A stretch of DNA of 64,000 nt from Rubripirellula lacrimiformis (lineage in GTDB: Bacteria; Planctomycetota; Planctomycetia; Pirellulales; Pirellulaceae). The translations under genes and the position numbers were made by a program. The stretch covers positions 5,828,001-5,892,000 of the forward strand of contig NZ_CP036525.1 of NCBI RefSeq assembly GCF_007741535.1, written 5' to 3'. A model generated the notes under the pieces. It was not told where the DNA came from. It was given only the letters and a program-made list of their open reading frames with translations, and searched no databases. Positions 18,808-28,233 of the stretch are shown here, in pieces. The first letter of the stretch is position 1, and each line of letters starts with the position of its first letter.

Positions 18808-18844
18808 TTCGATTGCGTCAGCCCTGCATATCGTTTGCGAAAGA

Positions 18845-21800
18845 TCAATTCAGCTTTCGCGACATCAGGACCGTTTCCATCGCGTTATGCCATTCGCCCG
18901 GTTCGTACATTACCGGCACGCTACGGTCGATGATATGGAACGATCGCAGTCGACGGCTTTCGCCAAGGTCGCTGCCCAATTCGTCACCGACCGACAATGT
19001 CGAACTGTCCACCTTGAACAATCCCACCGTGATCCAAACCGCGAACGCGTTGGATTGGTCGGCAGCCAAGTTGTTCAGCCGCGTGATCGGCAACTGTTGA
19101 TGCGCAACACTGCGGTCATTGAATGCATCGTTGATCGTCGCACCACCAGATGGCCGTGAAAACAGCGGTTGGCCGGTGAAGGTGCCGGTGGTTCCCCCGG
19201 GACGCATCGTCGTCCGATCCAAAGGCCGCACTCGGTCCGTTGCCAGCGGCGCCAAATCCGACGAATTCGAAGGACGAAACGCGCCGGTGAACTGCGTCGG
19301 TCTGGTTGGATCAAAGTGATTGACGCTCGCCGGCACACCATATTGGCGAATCGCTTCCTGCGCCGCGGTGCCCGGCAATGCGTACCCACGTCGACTATCG
19401 ACAAACGCGTCAAAGAAGGCTCCTTCGGCCGCGTCAGCCGAATTCGAAATTCCTTCCATCAACGCTCGATACACGCTGGGGCTCTTGATCGTGTTGAGGT
19501 TGATCTTGCCTTGACGGAACTGCGGCTGACGAATATTCAGCGGTGCTCGAAACGCTTCGATCGTGAAACGGTTCAACCAGAACGACGCGTTGGTCGTTCC
19601 CACCCCCCAAGTATCCGGATTGCCCGTCACGTTGGTCCCGAAGACTTGGTAATTGATCGAATTGCCAAACGTCGATGCAAAGTGTTGGTTAGGGGCCGGT
19701 CCCGATGCAGCCGTTGCGAATTGCAGAATGTCTGTATTGGTCGACAAGAAATCGTTCTCGAAGTCAAACGGTGCCTGCACATCGACAAAATCCAAGATTC
19801 GATAGATGTTCGGCGATGTTGTGAAGTCCGCGACGTTCGTGCTAAGCGGGTTCCACAGGTGCGGGAACATGCGATTGTGTTGCTGACGTTCGCCCGCACC
19901 GATGGGCGTTCCATCGCCGACGTAAACGTCACCGGCGGTGAAATCAGTATCCAACGTCGACGTGCCAAAGCCGGCTACGAATCCAGCATTCGACGTGGTT
20001 GGAACCCACATCAATTCAGCGGGCGAAACATACGGACGGTTCAACCAGCTAACCGTCGACAACCAGTTGCTGTACGGCGTCCCTGCATACAACTGGTCCG
20101 TCGATCCGGTGGTTCGCCATCGTGGACCGTAGGATGCGTTGGCATACCCCAGCGTGGACGAGTGGACCGAACGGTTCGGATTGGCGTCACGATCTCCGCC
20201 CGGCGCGTCCGGGTTGACGTTGTTCTGAAGGTTCAGCGTGTAATCAAAGTACGGAATGTGACCACCCAAGACCGTTGTCTTGGCCGTGATGGGCGGCGCG
20301 TACGTGTTGACACTGTGCGACAAGCTTTCGGTGACCGCGTCGGCGGCACCCTTGAAGATCGTTTTGCCCGTCTTGTAACGCGTCGCAAACGCTTCTTCGA
20401 GTCCGTTGCCGAATGGGTCCGGGTCGTTATCGTCAACCCATTCCATCGCTGGACCGGATTGGGTGTTCTGTTCCGAACCATTGAACACGGTCAAATCGAT
20501 CGTGATGTAATCGATGCTGATGTAGGGGTTCAGAAACTCGTCGTGCGGTTCGGTTGGATCGGCCAAACGTTGCAAGTAAGCCGTCTTGAACCGCTCGCGT
20601 GTTCCCGTCGCCAACGCCGTACCGCCAAACACCTTGGCCAGTTCGGCATAGGCGCGTCCGTCGAACGGTTGGTCCGGAAAATTGCCTGTCGACGCGTCGT
20701 AGTCGTAATACGAATCGAACGGGAAATCGGCCTTCAACCGCCGCGTTGGCGTGGGGTAGTAGCGATTAGTTCCCACCGGCACCGGATAGGGCAGCGGCTC
20801 GGAAACATTCAAACCGATCCCCTGAGTCGTTCCAACCACAGGAGCCCCCGTGAACCCGGTCGGCACGTTGGCCGCGGCGATGATCCCAACGGGGTTACGG
20901 ATCGTTGCACCTGCGGCACCCGCCGCCGGAGTCGGTGTCGCTCGCAATCCAGAGAACAGACTGTGCGAAAACGAATTGGGCAACAGCAAGAAACGCTGTG
21001 GCGATTCATATTCGGTGTATGGAACAAGCGGTTCGTCGGTGGTTCCGTCGTGAGTGATCCCCGAACCACTGTGTTGATTCAGGGCACCGACGGCCGTCAC
21101 GCTACGCGGGCCAATGACCGCGTACTGTCCGCTGCGAATGTGCACCTCGGTCCGGTTCAGTGGATCGGTGATCTGAAACGGATAGTCGGCGGTCGCAAAA
21201 CGGTTGTAGAAAATCTTCTCGATGTTCTGACTGTCCGCTGGTGCGAAGTCGACAAACCCGTCATCGGCACTGAAGTCCCCGTAGGCTTGGCCGCGGATCG
21301 TCGTGCCCGTCGTGCTGCCATCACGTTGAAATCCGTTGTCCGGGTTTTCGTTCGTGAACCAAACCACTCGGTCGACCTGATCGGTCAATGGAATCGAAGG
21401 GCCGAAGAAGTCTGGACGATTGGGTTGAAGTGTCGCAGCAATGCGGTTGCCCGGTGACGTGAACGGCAAGCGTCCTTCGGCGTCCACCGGTTGCAGCATC
21501 TCGTCGCCCGACAAGGTTGGGTCACCACCTTCGTGCGCCGGGGTGACTGCGATACGCCAAATCGGGTTTCGGTCCGGCGCGATCTTGGCTAGATCCAACA
21601 TCGGTTCAAGCGAATTGATCGTTCGCGGGGTTCCCGTGTCGGGGTTGGTGCCCGTTCGCGATCCGATTTGAACGTTGTTGTACAGTTCCGGAGGCCGCCC
21701 CATGGCCATTGCGGTCGCGTTGGTATCGCTAATCGTACGATTATCGGGGGCCACCAATTCACCGGTTGAATTGTCCACTTCGTAGGCAAACGGAGACCGT

Positions 21801-24800
21801 GTGTTGCGAATTTCCAGAAACAACGAACCTTGAGGGATTCGCCATTGGTCCAGGTCCGCGTCCAGCACCGAACCACCACTGAATCGTTCTTCCATCGCAG
21901 CATCCAAGGCGGTGTCACGCGACCGACGGTCGTGGAAAGCAAACGATTCTTCGAGTGCCAACTCGGGGAACTCCATGCCCCAAATGGTTCGCGACGTGGC
22001 TCCGGTGCCTGGCGGTGGTACCGGTGAAATGTTCCAACCATCAAACGGATAGACGTCGTAATCGAATCGCGACATGATCGCATCGCCGTCGCGGAAATCG
22101 GCGACGTTGATCGCCCATTGGGCCAGACGCCAAGCCCGATATTCGTCCTCGGCCGTGTTGGCCACGAACGTTCCCGATCCGGGTGTCGATTCATGAACGG
22201 TGCGGTTGGACGGATCAATCGCTGGTGGCGCCCCCTGGGTAAAGTCGAACATCGCCGGTGTACCACCAGACGAATCCTGGGTCAGTGCCATCGCCATCAC
22301 GTACAAGTGACGTGCGAACAACGCTTGTGGCGAAGGCTCGGGGAACGGATGCCCGGGCGGCGGCGTTGCCGAATACGGTCCAGGGATCCCCGGCGTCACA
22401 TCGCTGTACGGGGTCGTATAGAAAGTGTTGGTCGCCACGCTGGTGTAGTCACGGTAGAAAATCTCGACCGTCGATCGCAGTTCTTCGGGATCGTCGATCA
22501 CACCGTCGCCATCGTTGTCGATTCCGTTGCCGAAGGGTCGATTCAAATCCATCTTGCCACCGGCCAAAATGTCCTGAGGCAAAATCTGCATCAGCAACGC
22601 GTTTCGGCTTGCACCGGGCGGAACAGCACTCACAGTCGTGATCAACTGTTCGTTCCCACCGGCGACTTGTGGAATGCCGCCGGTCGCATCACGCCATTCT
22701 TGTGGCAACGTGCCAGCGTTCACCGCGGCGCTGTTGCTAATCGTCGTGACCGAGTTCGCAAAGTTGTTCTTTTCGAACGTTCCGGTGAATGTGTTTTCGG
22801 CCAGATTGACCAGAGCACTGTCCAAAGCGTCACGATCAAAATCGTTGAAACGCAGCACGCCTTCGAGATCTGAAAGAGTGAACGGCGTATCGGGGGTGAT
22901 CCCCGGCGTCATCACCATTTCGTAGGGATCATCTGCTGCGTCCCCTGCAGACGCCCCTGCGTTGGTGACCGCCGCCGATGCGCCTGCGACCATCAGGTCG
23001 CCGCCGACGCCAAGGGCGATCGATGATCGGCCGAACTTGTCGACCGGCATCCCTTGGGCATTGCCGGGGGTGTGCAGGTTCGGCAATCCTGGTTGTCGAA
23101 GCATGCCAGGCAAATCATTGCCGTTGTTCGTCAACGGATCAATCAAGTGCCCCGAGGCGACATATTCAACCGAGGAATAGGTCACGCTGTTCAGACGATG
23201 ACGAAGCAGATTCAAGGCTCCGTTGCCGCTAGCGGCCGAACCGATGAACAGCGGACGGATATTGATTTCAGCAGGTCCGTATCCGAAGCCCGCCGCCAAA
23301 TCGGTGTGAGTGACATTGACGCCCGTTGGCGTCGCCAAGCGATACAGCGGGCCGATCGCCGACTTCTGCAGCACCGCTGGACCACGGCCTTGGATCAAGT
23401 TGCCCGCCAAGTTCACATTCACTCGGCCGCCCATGTCTTCGACCAAGTAACTGACCATCGGTTTGATCAAGGTCCCATCGGGGGCTTCGATCAACGAAAG
23501 TCCGGCATCGGTCCAAACGCTGTCGGGAATGCCGTCGCCATTGTTGTCGACGTCCCAGTCGGGGAACCCGTCGCCATTGGTATCGGCACCTGCAAGCGCA
23601 CGAACCATCAAGCGAATTTCCGCAGCCAAGACGTTCGGGTTGGTCTCAGCAAAGTTAATCGGGTCACTCAACCGCGATGGATTGCTGCCGGTGAACTCGC
23701 TGAAATCCAACTTCAACACACCATCGGCACGAGCGGCAATCGACGGGGGTGTGCCGCTGGCGTCGTTCTGAATTCGCAACGGCCGCATCGTCGAACGTTG
23801 AACCGCTCGCAAAACCTGACGCAACTTATCGGCGTTTGGCAAACTGTTCAGCGCGGTGCCTGATTGGTTGACCAACCAGTGCAGCGTGCCGGGTCGAACG
23901 AACGATGGCGAAGCGGCACCGAGTCGTGTATCGGTGGGGAAATAGCTAAGCCAGTAGTTTTGTTCGTCGGGAGCGTCATAGGCTTCGTCGCTGTCCCCGG
24001 CGGGCAGATCCTGTAGGTAACCCGCAACGACATTCCCGGGCGCGTCGCCGCTGCCGTTGGGGTTCGCCTTTTCGCGGCGGTAGAGTGCGAAGTTGCCTTG
24101 CAAAGCAACCGGCACGTCCGCACCGGCGACCATCGTGTTGGTATGGGTCGCAGGCGTATCGTAGTCGTAACCTGATTTCACGCTGGTCACCGACGGGTTC
24201 GCCTGGTTCGGATTGAGCGCGACATTGACCGTTTCGTTGATGTTCATCTCTGGCGTTGAAACGGTAAGCCCGGTGCCGCGGGCCGCGTCAAATCCCAGCC
24301 CCGTTCCATTAAGAACTCGTCCGTTGACGTAGAACGGCGAAAGCGGAACCGCGCCCGTTCCTGCCTCTGGTGCACGGTTGTAAAACAGCAGCGACAGGTA
24401 ACGGTGATCCGCATCACTGGTCGGCAACTGCGAACGCCGAATCCATTCACCCAAGGTGTGCGTTTCGGCCACCGAATCGACGGTGATCGATCGGTTCAAA
24501 TGCGGACGCATGTCCAACACGGTCTGGCCGCTAAGGATCTGCCGTCCGTTGGGGGTCACGGGCCCCAGGTGATTGCCAAAGTAACGCAGGATCTTCATCG
24601 ACAACCCGGCAAGCGGACCATCGGTGAAGGTCAGGATGCGTCCCGAGAGTTCTTCATCGGTCGCAAACGTCACCGTCGCGGTTGGTTTGGTCGGATAGAA
24701 ACGTTCCAGACTGGACGAATTGTCGATCCGAGGATTGGCGTAGGTCGCCGCCCGAAACAACTCTGTTGGGATGCGTACAAAGTCATTCAGCAATACGTTG

Positions 24801-25333
24801 GGAGCGACCATCGTGCTGGCAACGACAAAATCGGCCTGCGCGGTCATGTCGCCACGAATGGCGTCTCGCATCCCATACAAATCGCCCAGGACGTCGTGTC
24901 CCCACAACGATGATTCGGGACCTTTGGATCCCACCAAAATTTGCTTCAGCGCGTCGTCCAGCAGACGATCCTCGTCAAACCCTTCGGTTTCGCTGCGGCT
25001 GATGTTGACCGCTGCCGAACGTTGCCGCGACGTGAAAACCAAGTAGGAAACCCCCAGCACGCTGAACAATGTCAGCATGCCTAAGACCACCAACAGAACG
25101 ATCCCACTGCGATTTTCGGGAACCCCCGCCCGCGGCAGTTGGCCCGACAGTGGCATCTGGCCCGACCGCCTGCACGACGGCCGATGCGATCGTTTGCGAC
25201 GCAGCTGGGTTCTTGTGGCTTGTGTCATTTGATTTTCCCCCGCAGTAGATTGCGAGACGTCGAAAGAAGAGAAGAGAGGAGGGGCGGCCATGCTTGGCTG
25301 CCGGCGCGTGCGAAGTGATCGTGAATTCATCAT
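18845..25333 (-). CDS. giant GspK-like minor pseudopilin (2162 aa)
   Basis: This is the largest gene in the window. A basic leader is followed by a hydrophobic N-terminus SGIVLLVVLGMLTLFSVLGV, matching GspK (no Glu at +5). Two signatures of GspK cores are visible: GGRVNVNLAGN near residue 634 and GKINLNTIKSPSVYRALM near residue 1943. GspK is normally about 320 residues, so more than 1,200 residues are inserted between them. Calcium-loop-like motifs occur (TNGDGFPDWDVDNNGDGIPD, DNDGDGVIDDPEE). GspK caps the pseudopilus tip in type II secretion. The ATG at 25333 overlaps the previous stop as at other junctions in this operon; the ATG at 25228, after GCGGGGG, is the alternative start. Confidence 0.75.
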   Translation of the reverse strand: MMNSRSLRTRRQPSMAAPPLFSSFDVSQSTAGENQMTQATRTQLRRKRSHRPSCRRSGQMPLSGQLPRAGVPENRSGIVLLVVLGMLTLFSVLGVSYLVFTSRQRSAAVNISRSETEGFDEDRLLDDALKQILVGSKGPESSLWGHDVLGDLYGMRDAIRGDMTAQADFVVASTMVAPNVLLNDFVRIPTELFRAATYANPRIDNSSSLERFYPTKPTATVTFATDEELSGRILTFTDGPLAGLSMKILRYFGNHLGPVTPNGRQILSGQTVLDMRPHLNRSITVDSVAETHTLGEWIRRSQLPTSDADHRYLSLLFYNRAPEAGTGAVPLSPFYVNGRVLNGTGLGFDAARGTGLTVSTPEMNINETVNVALNPNQANPSVTSVKSGYDYDTPATHTNTMVAGADVPVALQGNFALYRREKANPNGSGDAPGNVVAGYLQDLPAGDSDEAYDAPDEQNYWLSYFPTDTRLGAASPSFVRPGTLHWLVNQSGTALNSLPNADKLRQVLRAVQRSTMRPLRIQNDASGTPPSIAARADGVLKLDFSEFTGSNPSRLSDPINFAETNPNVLAAEIRLMVRALAGADTNGDGFPDWDVDNNGDGIPDSVWTDAGLSLIEAPDGTLIKPMVSYLVEDMGGRVNVNLAGNLIQGRGPAVLQKSAIGPLYRLATPTGVNVTHTDLAAGFGYGPAEINIRPLFIGSAASGNGALNLLRHRLNSVTYSSVEYVASGHLIDPLTNNGNDLPGMLRQPGLPNLHTPGNAQGMPVDKFGRSSIALGVGGDLMVAGASAAVTNAGASAGDAADDPYEMVMTPGITPDTPFTLSDLEGVLRFNDFDRDALDSALVNLAENTFTGTFEKNNFANSVTTISNSAAVNAGTLPQEWRDATGGIPQVAGGNEQLITTVSAVPPGASRNALLMQILPQDILAGGKMDLNRPFGNGIDNDGDGVIDDPEELRSTVEIFYRDYTSVATNTFYTTPYSDVTPGIPGPYSATPPPGHPFPEPSPQALFARHLYVMAMALTQDSSGGTPAMFDFTQGAPPAIDPSNRTVHESTPGSGTFVANTAEDEYRAWRLAQWAINVADFRDGDAIMSRFDYDVYPFDGWNISPVPPPGTGATSRTIWGMEFPELALEESFAFHDRRSRDTALDAAMEERFSGGSVLDADLDQWRIPQGSLFLEIRNTRSPFAYEVDNSTGELVAPDNRTISDTNATAMAMGRPPELYNNVQIGSRTGTNPDTGTPRTINSLEPMLDLAKIAPDRNPIWRIAVTPAHEGGDPTLSGDEMLQPVDAEGRLPFTSPGNRIAATLQPNRPDFFGPSIPLTDQVDRVVWFTNENPDNGFQRDGSTTGTTIRGQAYGDFSADDGFVDFAPADSQNIEKIFYNRFATADYPFQITDPLNRTEVHIRSGQYAVIGPRSVTAVGALNQHSGSGITHDGTTDEPLVPYTEYESPQRFLLLPNSFSHSLFSGLRATPTPAAGAAGATIRNPVGIIAAANVPTGFTGAPVVGTTQGIGLNVSEPLPYPVPVGTNRYYPTPTRRLKADFPFDSYYDYDASTGNFPDQPFDGRAYAELAKVFGGTALATGTRERFKTAYLQRLADPTEPHDEFLNPYISIDYITIDLTVFNGSEQNTQSGPAMEWVDDNDPDPFGNGLEEAFATRYKTGKTIFKGAADAVTESLSHSVNTYAPPITAKTTVLGGHIPYFDYTLNLQNNVNPDAPGGDRDANPNRSVHSSTLGYANASYGPRWRTTGSTDQLYAGTPYSNWLSTVSWLNRPYVSPAELMWVPTTSNAGFVAGFGTSTLDTDFTAGDVYVGDGTPIGAGERQQHNRMFPHLWNPLSTNVADFTTSPNIYRILDFVDVQAPFDFENDFLSTNTDILQFATAASGPAPNQHFASTFGNSINYQVFGTNVTGNPDTWGVGTTNASFWLNRFTIEAFRAPLNIRQPQFRQGKINLNTIKSPSVYRALMEGISNSADAAEGAFFDAFVDSRRGYALPGTAAQEAIRQYGVPASVNHFDPTRPTQFTGAFRPSNSSDLAPLATDRVRPLDRTTMRPGGTTGTFTGQPLFSRPSGGATINDAFNDRSVAHQQLPITRLNNLAADQSNAFAVWITVGLFKVDSSTLSVGDELGSDLGESRRLRSFHIIDRSVPVMYEPGEWHNAMETVLMSRKLN

Positions 25334-26832
25334 TCCAAGGTCACCTCCGACTCAATCACCGAAACGGCTCCTTCGACGATCGTGCAAAAAGTATCGTCGA
25401 TGGGTGTCGTATTCACGCCGCCGGCAGTGTCCTCGTCCTGGAAAGCCCAGTCCGGACCGGCCAAGGCAAGACGCCGGGACCATACATTGTTGGTTCCACC
25501 GGGCCACGAGTAACCGGATGTGGTTACCACATCGCCCACACTTAGCACCTTGTACCATCGGTGCACCGCGGCGCCCGTGGCACGGACGGGCCCCAGTGAG
25601 TGCGGTTGCCGAGACAACAACACCCACGTGCCCGTCATGATTTTGTCGCTGACCGCTTGCGATCCATAGACCGTGACCTCACCGCCGGATCCACCCACGA
25701 ACCCAATCGTTTCGCTAGGGTTGATCCAGGTGACGCGTTCATCGGATGGGTTATCGTCGGGGTCTGGATTGCCGTAGGCATCATCAACGGAGTAATTGTT
25801 TCGCTGCAGCGCGAACGGGTCGTCGATCCGGCGAGGAACCGATGGCAGACGCTTGCGTACCACCACGACCGATTGCCGGTACGTGCTGCTGCCTTGGAAC
25901 GATGGGGTCAACGTCGCAAACCAGGTGTAGTCGCTCGCCCCGTCGCGGCCGGCATCAATCGACGAACCGCCGACCAAGGTTTGATTGACCAACACCGATC
26001 GCGGGTCGCCGTCTTCGCTGCCAGTGACCGATGACACACCGCTGGTGCCTTGGAAAATGCCCTTGATGGCGACCGGCGACATGATCTCGTGAGTGCGCAT
26101 TCCGACTGGCGCTGGATGCGACGGGTACAGCGGCGACTTCAGCGTCGCACGCCACATCCGCGGCCCCATCGGCCAGGGCTTCGTCGCCGGCGGTCCGACG
26201 GGTGTGCCCGGTGTCCCAACTTGTTCGTTGGGTGGATTCAGAACGTCATAGCGTTCGTTGTAATAAGGAAAGCGGCTGTAGTCGTAAGCCGAATCGTTCG
26301 CGTTGACGGCATAGAACGGTTGCACATTGGTAGGATCATCGACGTAGGAATTGGCTGAATCCATCAGGGCGATGCTGGGCATGCCGAAGGGGTCAATACA
26401 GATGCCCGACTGCAACCCCTCGCCCGGCAATGAATGAACGTATCCTGGTGAATCGAGCTTCAGATACGGCGCCTCATTGATTTTCGCATCGATCGTTTGC
26501 ATCGCATTGGATGGTGCAAAGCTGTACGCACCGGCCGAATAAGCGGGCGATCCTTGGACCGGTTTGTCGAAGATCACCAACGAATCGAGTTCATGAAACG
26601 ATCGCACCAAACCGACCGCGGCGGCGGAGGTTGACTCGCTGATGCTACGGTCGATTTCCATCGTGTCCCGAGCGTTCTGCGAAGCCACCGGAATCAATGC
26701 CGCCAACCCGACCAACCCCGTCAAGATCACGCCGATCGCGAAGATGCATTCCATCAGCGTCACGCCGCTGCGATGGTGCAGCGCGTCCCGGTGATGGTTC
26801 AGCGGTTTCGAAAGCATGAAGGATTTCATCAT
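25330..26832 (-). CDS. GspI/PilV-like minor pseudopilin (500 aa)
   Basis: The prepilin motif is SG-VTLMECIFAIGVILTGL, with Gly at -1 and Glu at +5. The next residues VGLAALIPVASQNARDTMEID resemble PilV/GspI, whose usual length is about 120; this one is 500. The remainder is low in Cys and rich in Ser, Gly, Pro and Asp (DDAYGNPDPDDNPSDE), with no domain I recognise. It lies between the GspH-like and GspK-like genes, the same relative place as gspI in type II secretion operons. Its stop overlaps the next start by 4 bp. It is expected to be cleaved and methylated by a prepilin peptidase, which is not in this window. Confidence 0.75.
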   Translation of the reverse strand: MMKSFMLSKPLNHHRDALHHRSGVTLMECIFAIGVILTGLVGLAALIPVASQNARDTMEIDRSISESTSAAAVGLVRSFHELDSLVIFDKPVQGSPAYSAGAYSFAPSNAMQTIDAKINEAPYLKLDSPGYVHSLPGEGLQSGICIDPFGMPSIALMDSANSYVDDPTNVQPFYAVNANDSAYDYSRFPYYNERYDVLNPPNEQVGTPGTPVGPPATKPWPMGPRMWRATLKSPLYPSHPAPVGMRTHEIMSPVAIKGIFQGTSGVSSVTGSEDGDPRSVLVNQTLVGGSSIDAGRDGASDYTWFATLTPSFQGSSTYRQSVVVVRKRLPSVPRRIDDPFALQRNNYSVDDAYGNPDPDDNPSDERVTWINPSETIGFVGGSGGEVTVYGSQAVSDKIMTGTWVLLSRQPHSLGPVRATGAAVHRWYKVLSVGDVVTTSGYSWPGGTNNVWSRRLALAGPDWAFQDEDTAGGVNTTPIDDTFCTIVEGAVSVIESEVTLE

Positions 26833-26928
26833 TGACCTATCGGTTTCATCGCGGCATCCGAATGCCGATGGACGGGGACACGAGAATCGTTCGCGTCACA
26901 CACTTGAATAGTTCGAAAAAGCGCGGCG

Positions 26929-28233
26929 TTAGCCCGCGTCGCGGCTAGCAACCGCCGCCGATCGGACTCGGCCCAAGACCTCTTGGATCCGCGTCTGGCG
27001 ACTCGCATTGGTCAGCGGCGTGATCGGTGGTGGCAGCAAACTGGTGGATGCATCGGTCGGGTCGATCCAGGGCGATGCGATCACATCGCCGGTTCGCGCC
27101 TTGATCGCAACCCACAGACTGTCCTGGCTTAGGATGGGAGTTGTTCCATCTTTGGCACCGTCGCCCAACGGATTGGAATCTTGATCTTCCAACTGTTCGC
27201 CCGGATCGGTTTTCACCTGCCCTCGCTCGCCGACCAAAAAGAACAGGTCACCGGTGACAGGAATTTCGACCAGTTGCAGAACCCCGCTGACATAGCCACC
27301 GCCTAGCACTCGGCTGACTTCGCCACGACGGCCAAACAGTACGTAGATGGATTGATAATTTGTCGGACTGGCCGTCGATAAGAACGGAGCGGACGCGGTA
27401 TCGATGTAATTGCCATCGATCGCCATCGGCGAAAACTGGTTTCCGAACCGTCCGATGCCCGAACCGGTCAGATCGATGCTGGTACCGCGAGGCAATTCGA
27501 CGGGCATGGCGATCGCGGGACGCGGGCTTCGAGTGATCGAGAACGATTTGTTTTGACCGACGAACCGGGTCAGATTCAATTGAGGTTCTTGCCGCTCGAC
27601 TTCCATCCAAACCCAGTTGGTCGTCGCAGCGTCGGCGATGTGGGCCGCGGTCATGCCGGCACTGTTTCGTGTGGCGACCGAACCGGCCCCCATGTCCACA
27701 ATGCGAACCTGCAACCCACCGTCGTCCAACTGCACGTAATCGCCGATGTTGATCAGCGACTGCGCTTTCGGGTTGGTCTGGAAATCATTCAACGATCGCT
27801 TCGCTTGAATCGCCGAAGGGCCAAACCAGATCGAAATCGTATCGTCGGTGTAATCAGCAAGGGTCCCGCCATTGTTGACTCCGATCAGCACAGCCGAATT
27901 CGGCGCGTCTCCGGTGTAAGGATCCGATACCGTAGCGAATCGGATCTGCGTGGATTCACAGCGGTCCGAGATATTCATGCCGCCGACGCGGTCGATGATG
28001 ATGCCACCACCCCCGCCACCGGCGATTGCACGGGCGCGACCTTCTTCGATCGCCGACTGCAGCAATTGCGCCGCGCGGTTCAGTTTCTGGCCTTCCAGCG
28101 TCGCTTTGACCGTCGGCAACGCGATCCCAGCCAAAATCGAAATCACGGCCAACGCCACCATCAACTCGATCAGCGTTAACGCTGACCTGCGGTCGCCGTG
28201 TCGGGTCGTATCGATGGCACTGATGGTCATCAT
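26929..28233 (-). CDS. GspH-like pseudopilin (434 aa)
   Basis: The prepilin motif is SA-LTLIELMVALAVISILAG, with Ala at -1 and Glu at +5, then IALPTVKATLEGQKLNRAAQ and a helix LLQSAIEEGRARAIAGG, which is the GspH pattern (a helix of about 50 residues before a beta domain). GspH is normally about 170 residues. A poly-glycine stretch follows the helix. The C-terminal two thirds contain several beta-rich segments with no family I recognise. The start ATG shares one base with the stop of the gene before it (TAATG). It is part of the minus-strand operon of pseudopilins. Confidence 0.75.
   Translation of the reverse strand: MMTISAIDTTRHGDRRSALTLIELMVALAVISILAGIALPTVKATLEGQKLNRAAQLLQSAIEEGRARAIAGGGGGGIIIDRVGGMNISDRCESTQIRFATVSDPYTGDAPNSAVLIGVNNGGTLADYTDDTISIWFGPSAIQAKRSLNDFQTNPKAQSLINIGDYVQLDDGGLQVRIVDMGAGSVATRNSAGMTAAHIADAATTNWVWMEVERQEPQLNLTRFVGQNKSFSITRSPRPAIAMPVELPRGTSIDLTGSGIGRFGNQFSPMAIDGNYIDTASAPFLSTASPTNYQSIYVLFGRRGEVSRVLGGGYVSGVLQLVEIPVTGDLFFLVGERGQVKTDPGEQLEDQDSNPLGDGAKDGTTPILSQDSLWVAIKARTGDVIASPWIDPTDASTSLLPPPITPLTNASRQTRIQEVLGRVRSAAVASRDAG

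Noticed and set aside
19169-21457. 762-codon frame antisense to the GspK-like gene
   Set aside because: It is Arg-rich shadow sequence. Stops are rare on the opposite strand because of codon choice. It has no start context or family likeness.
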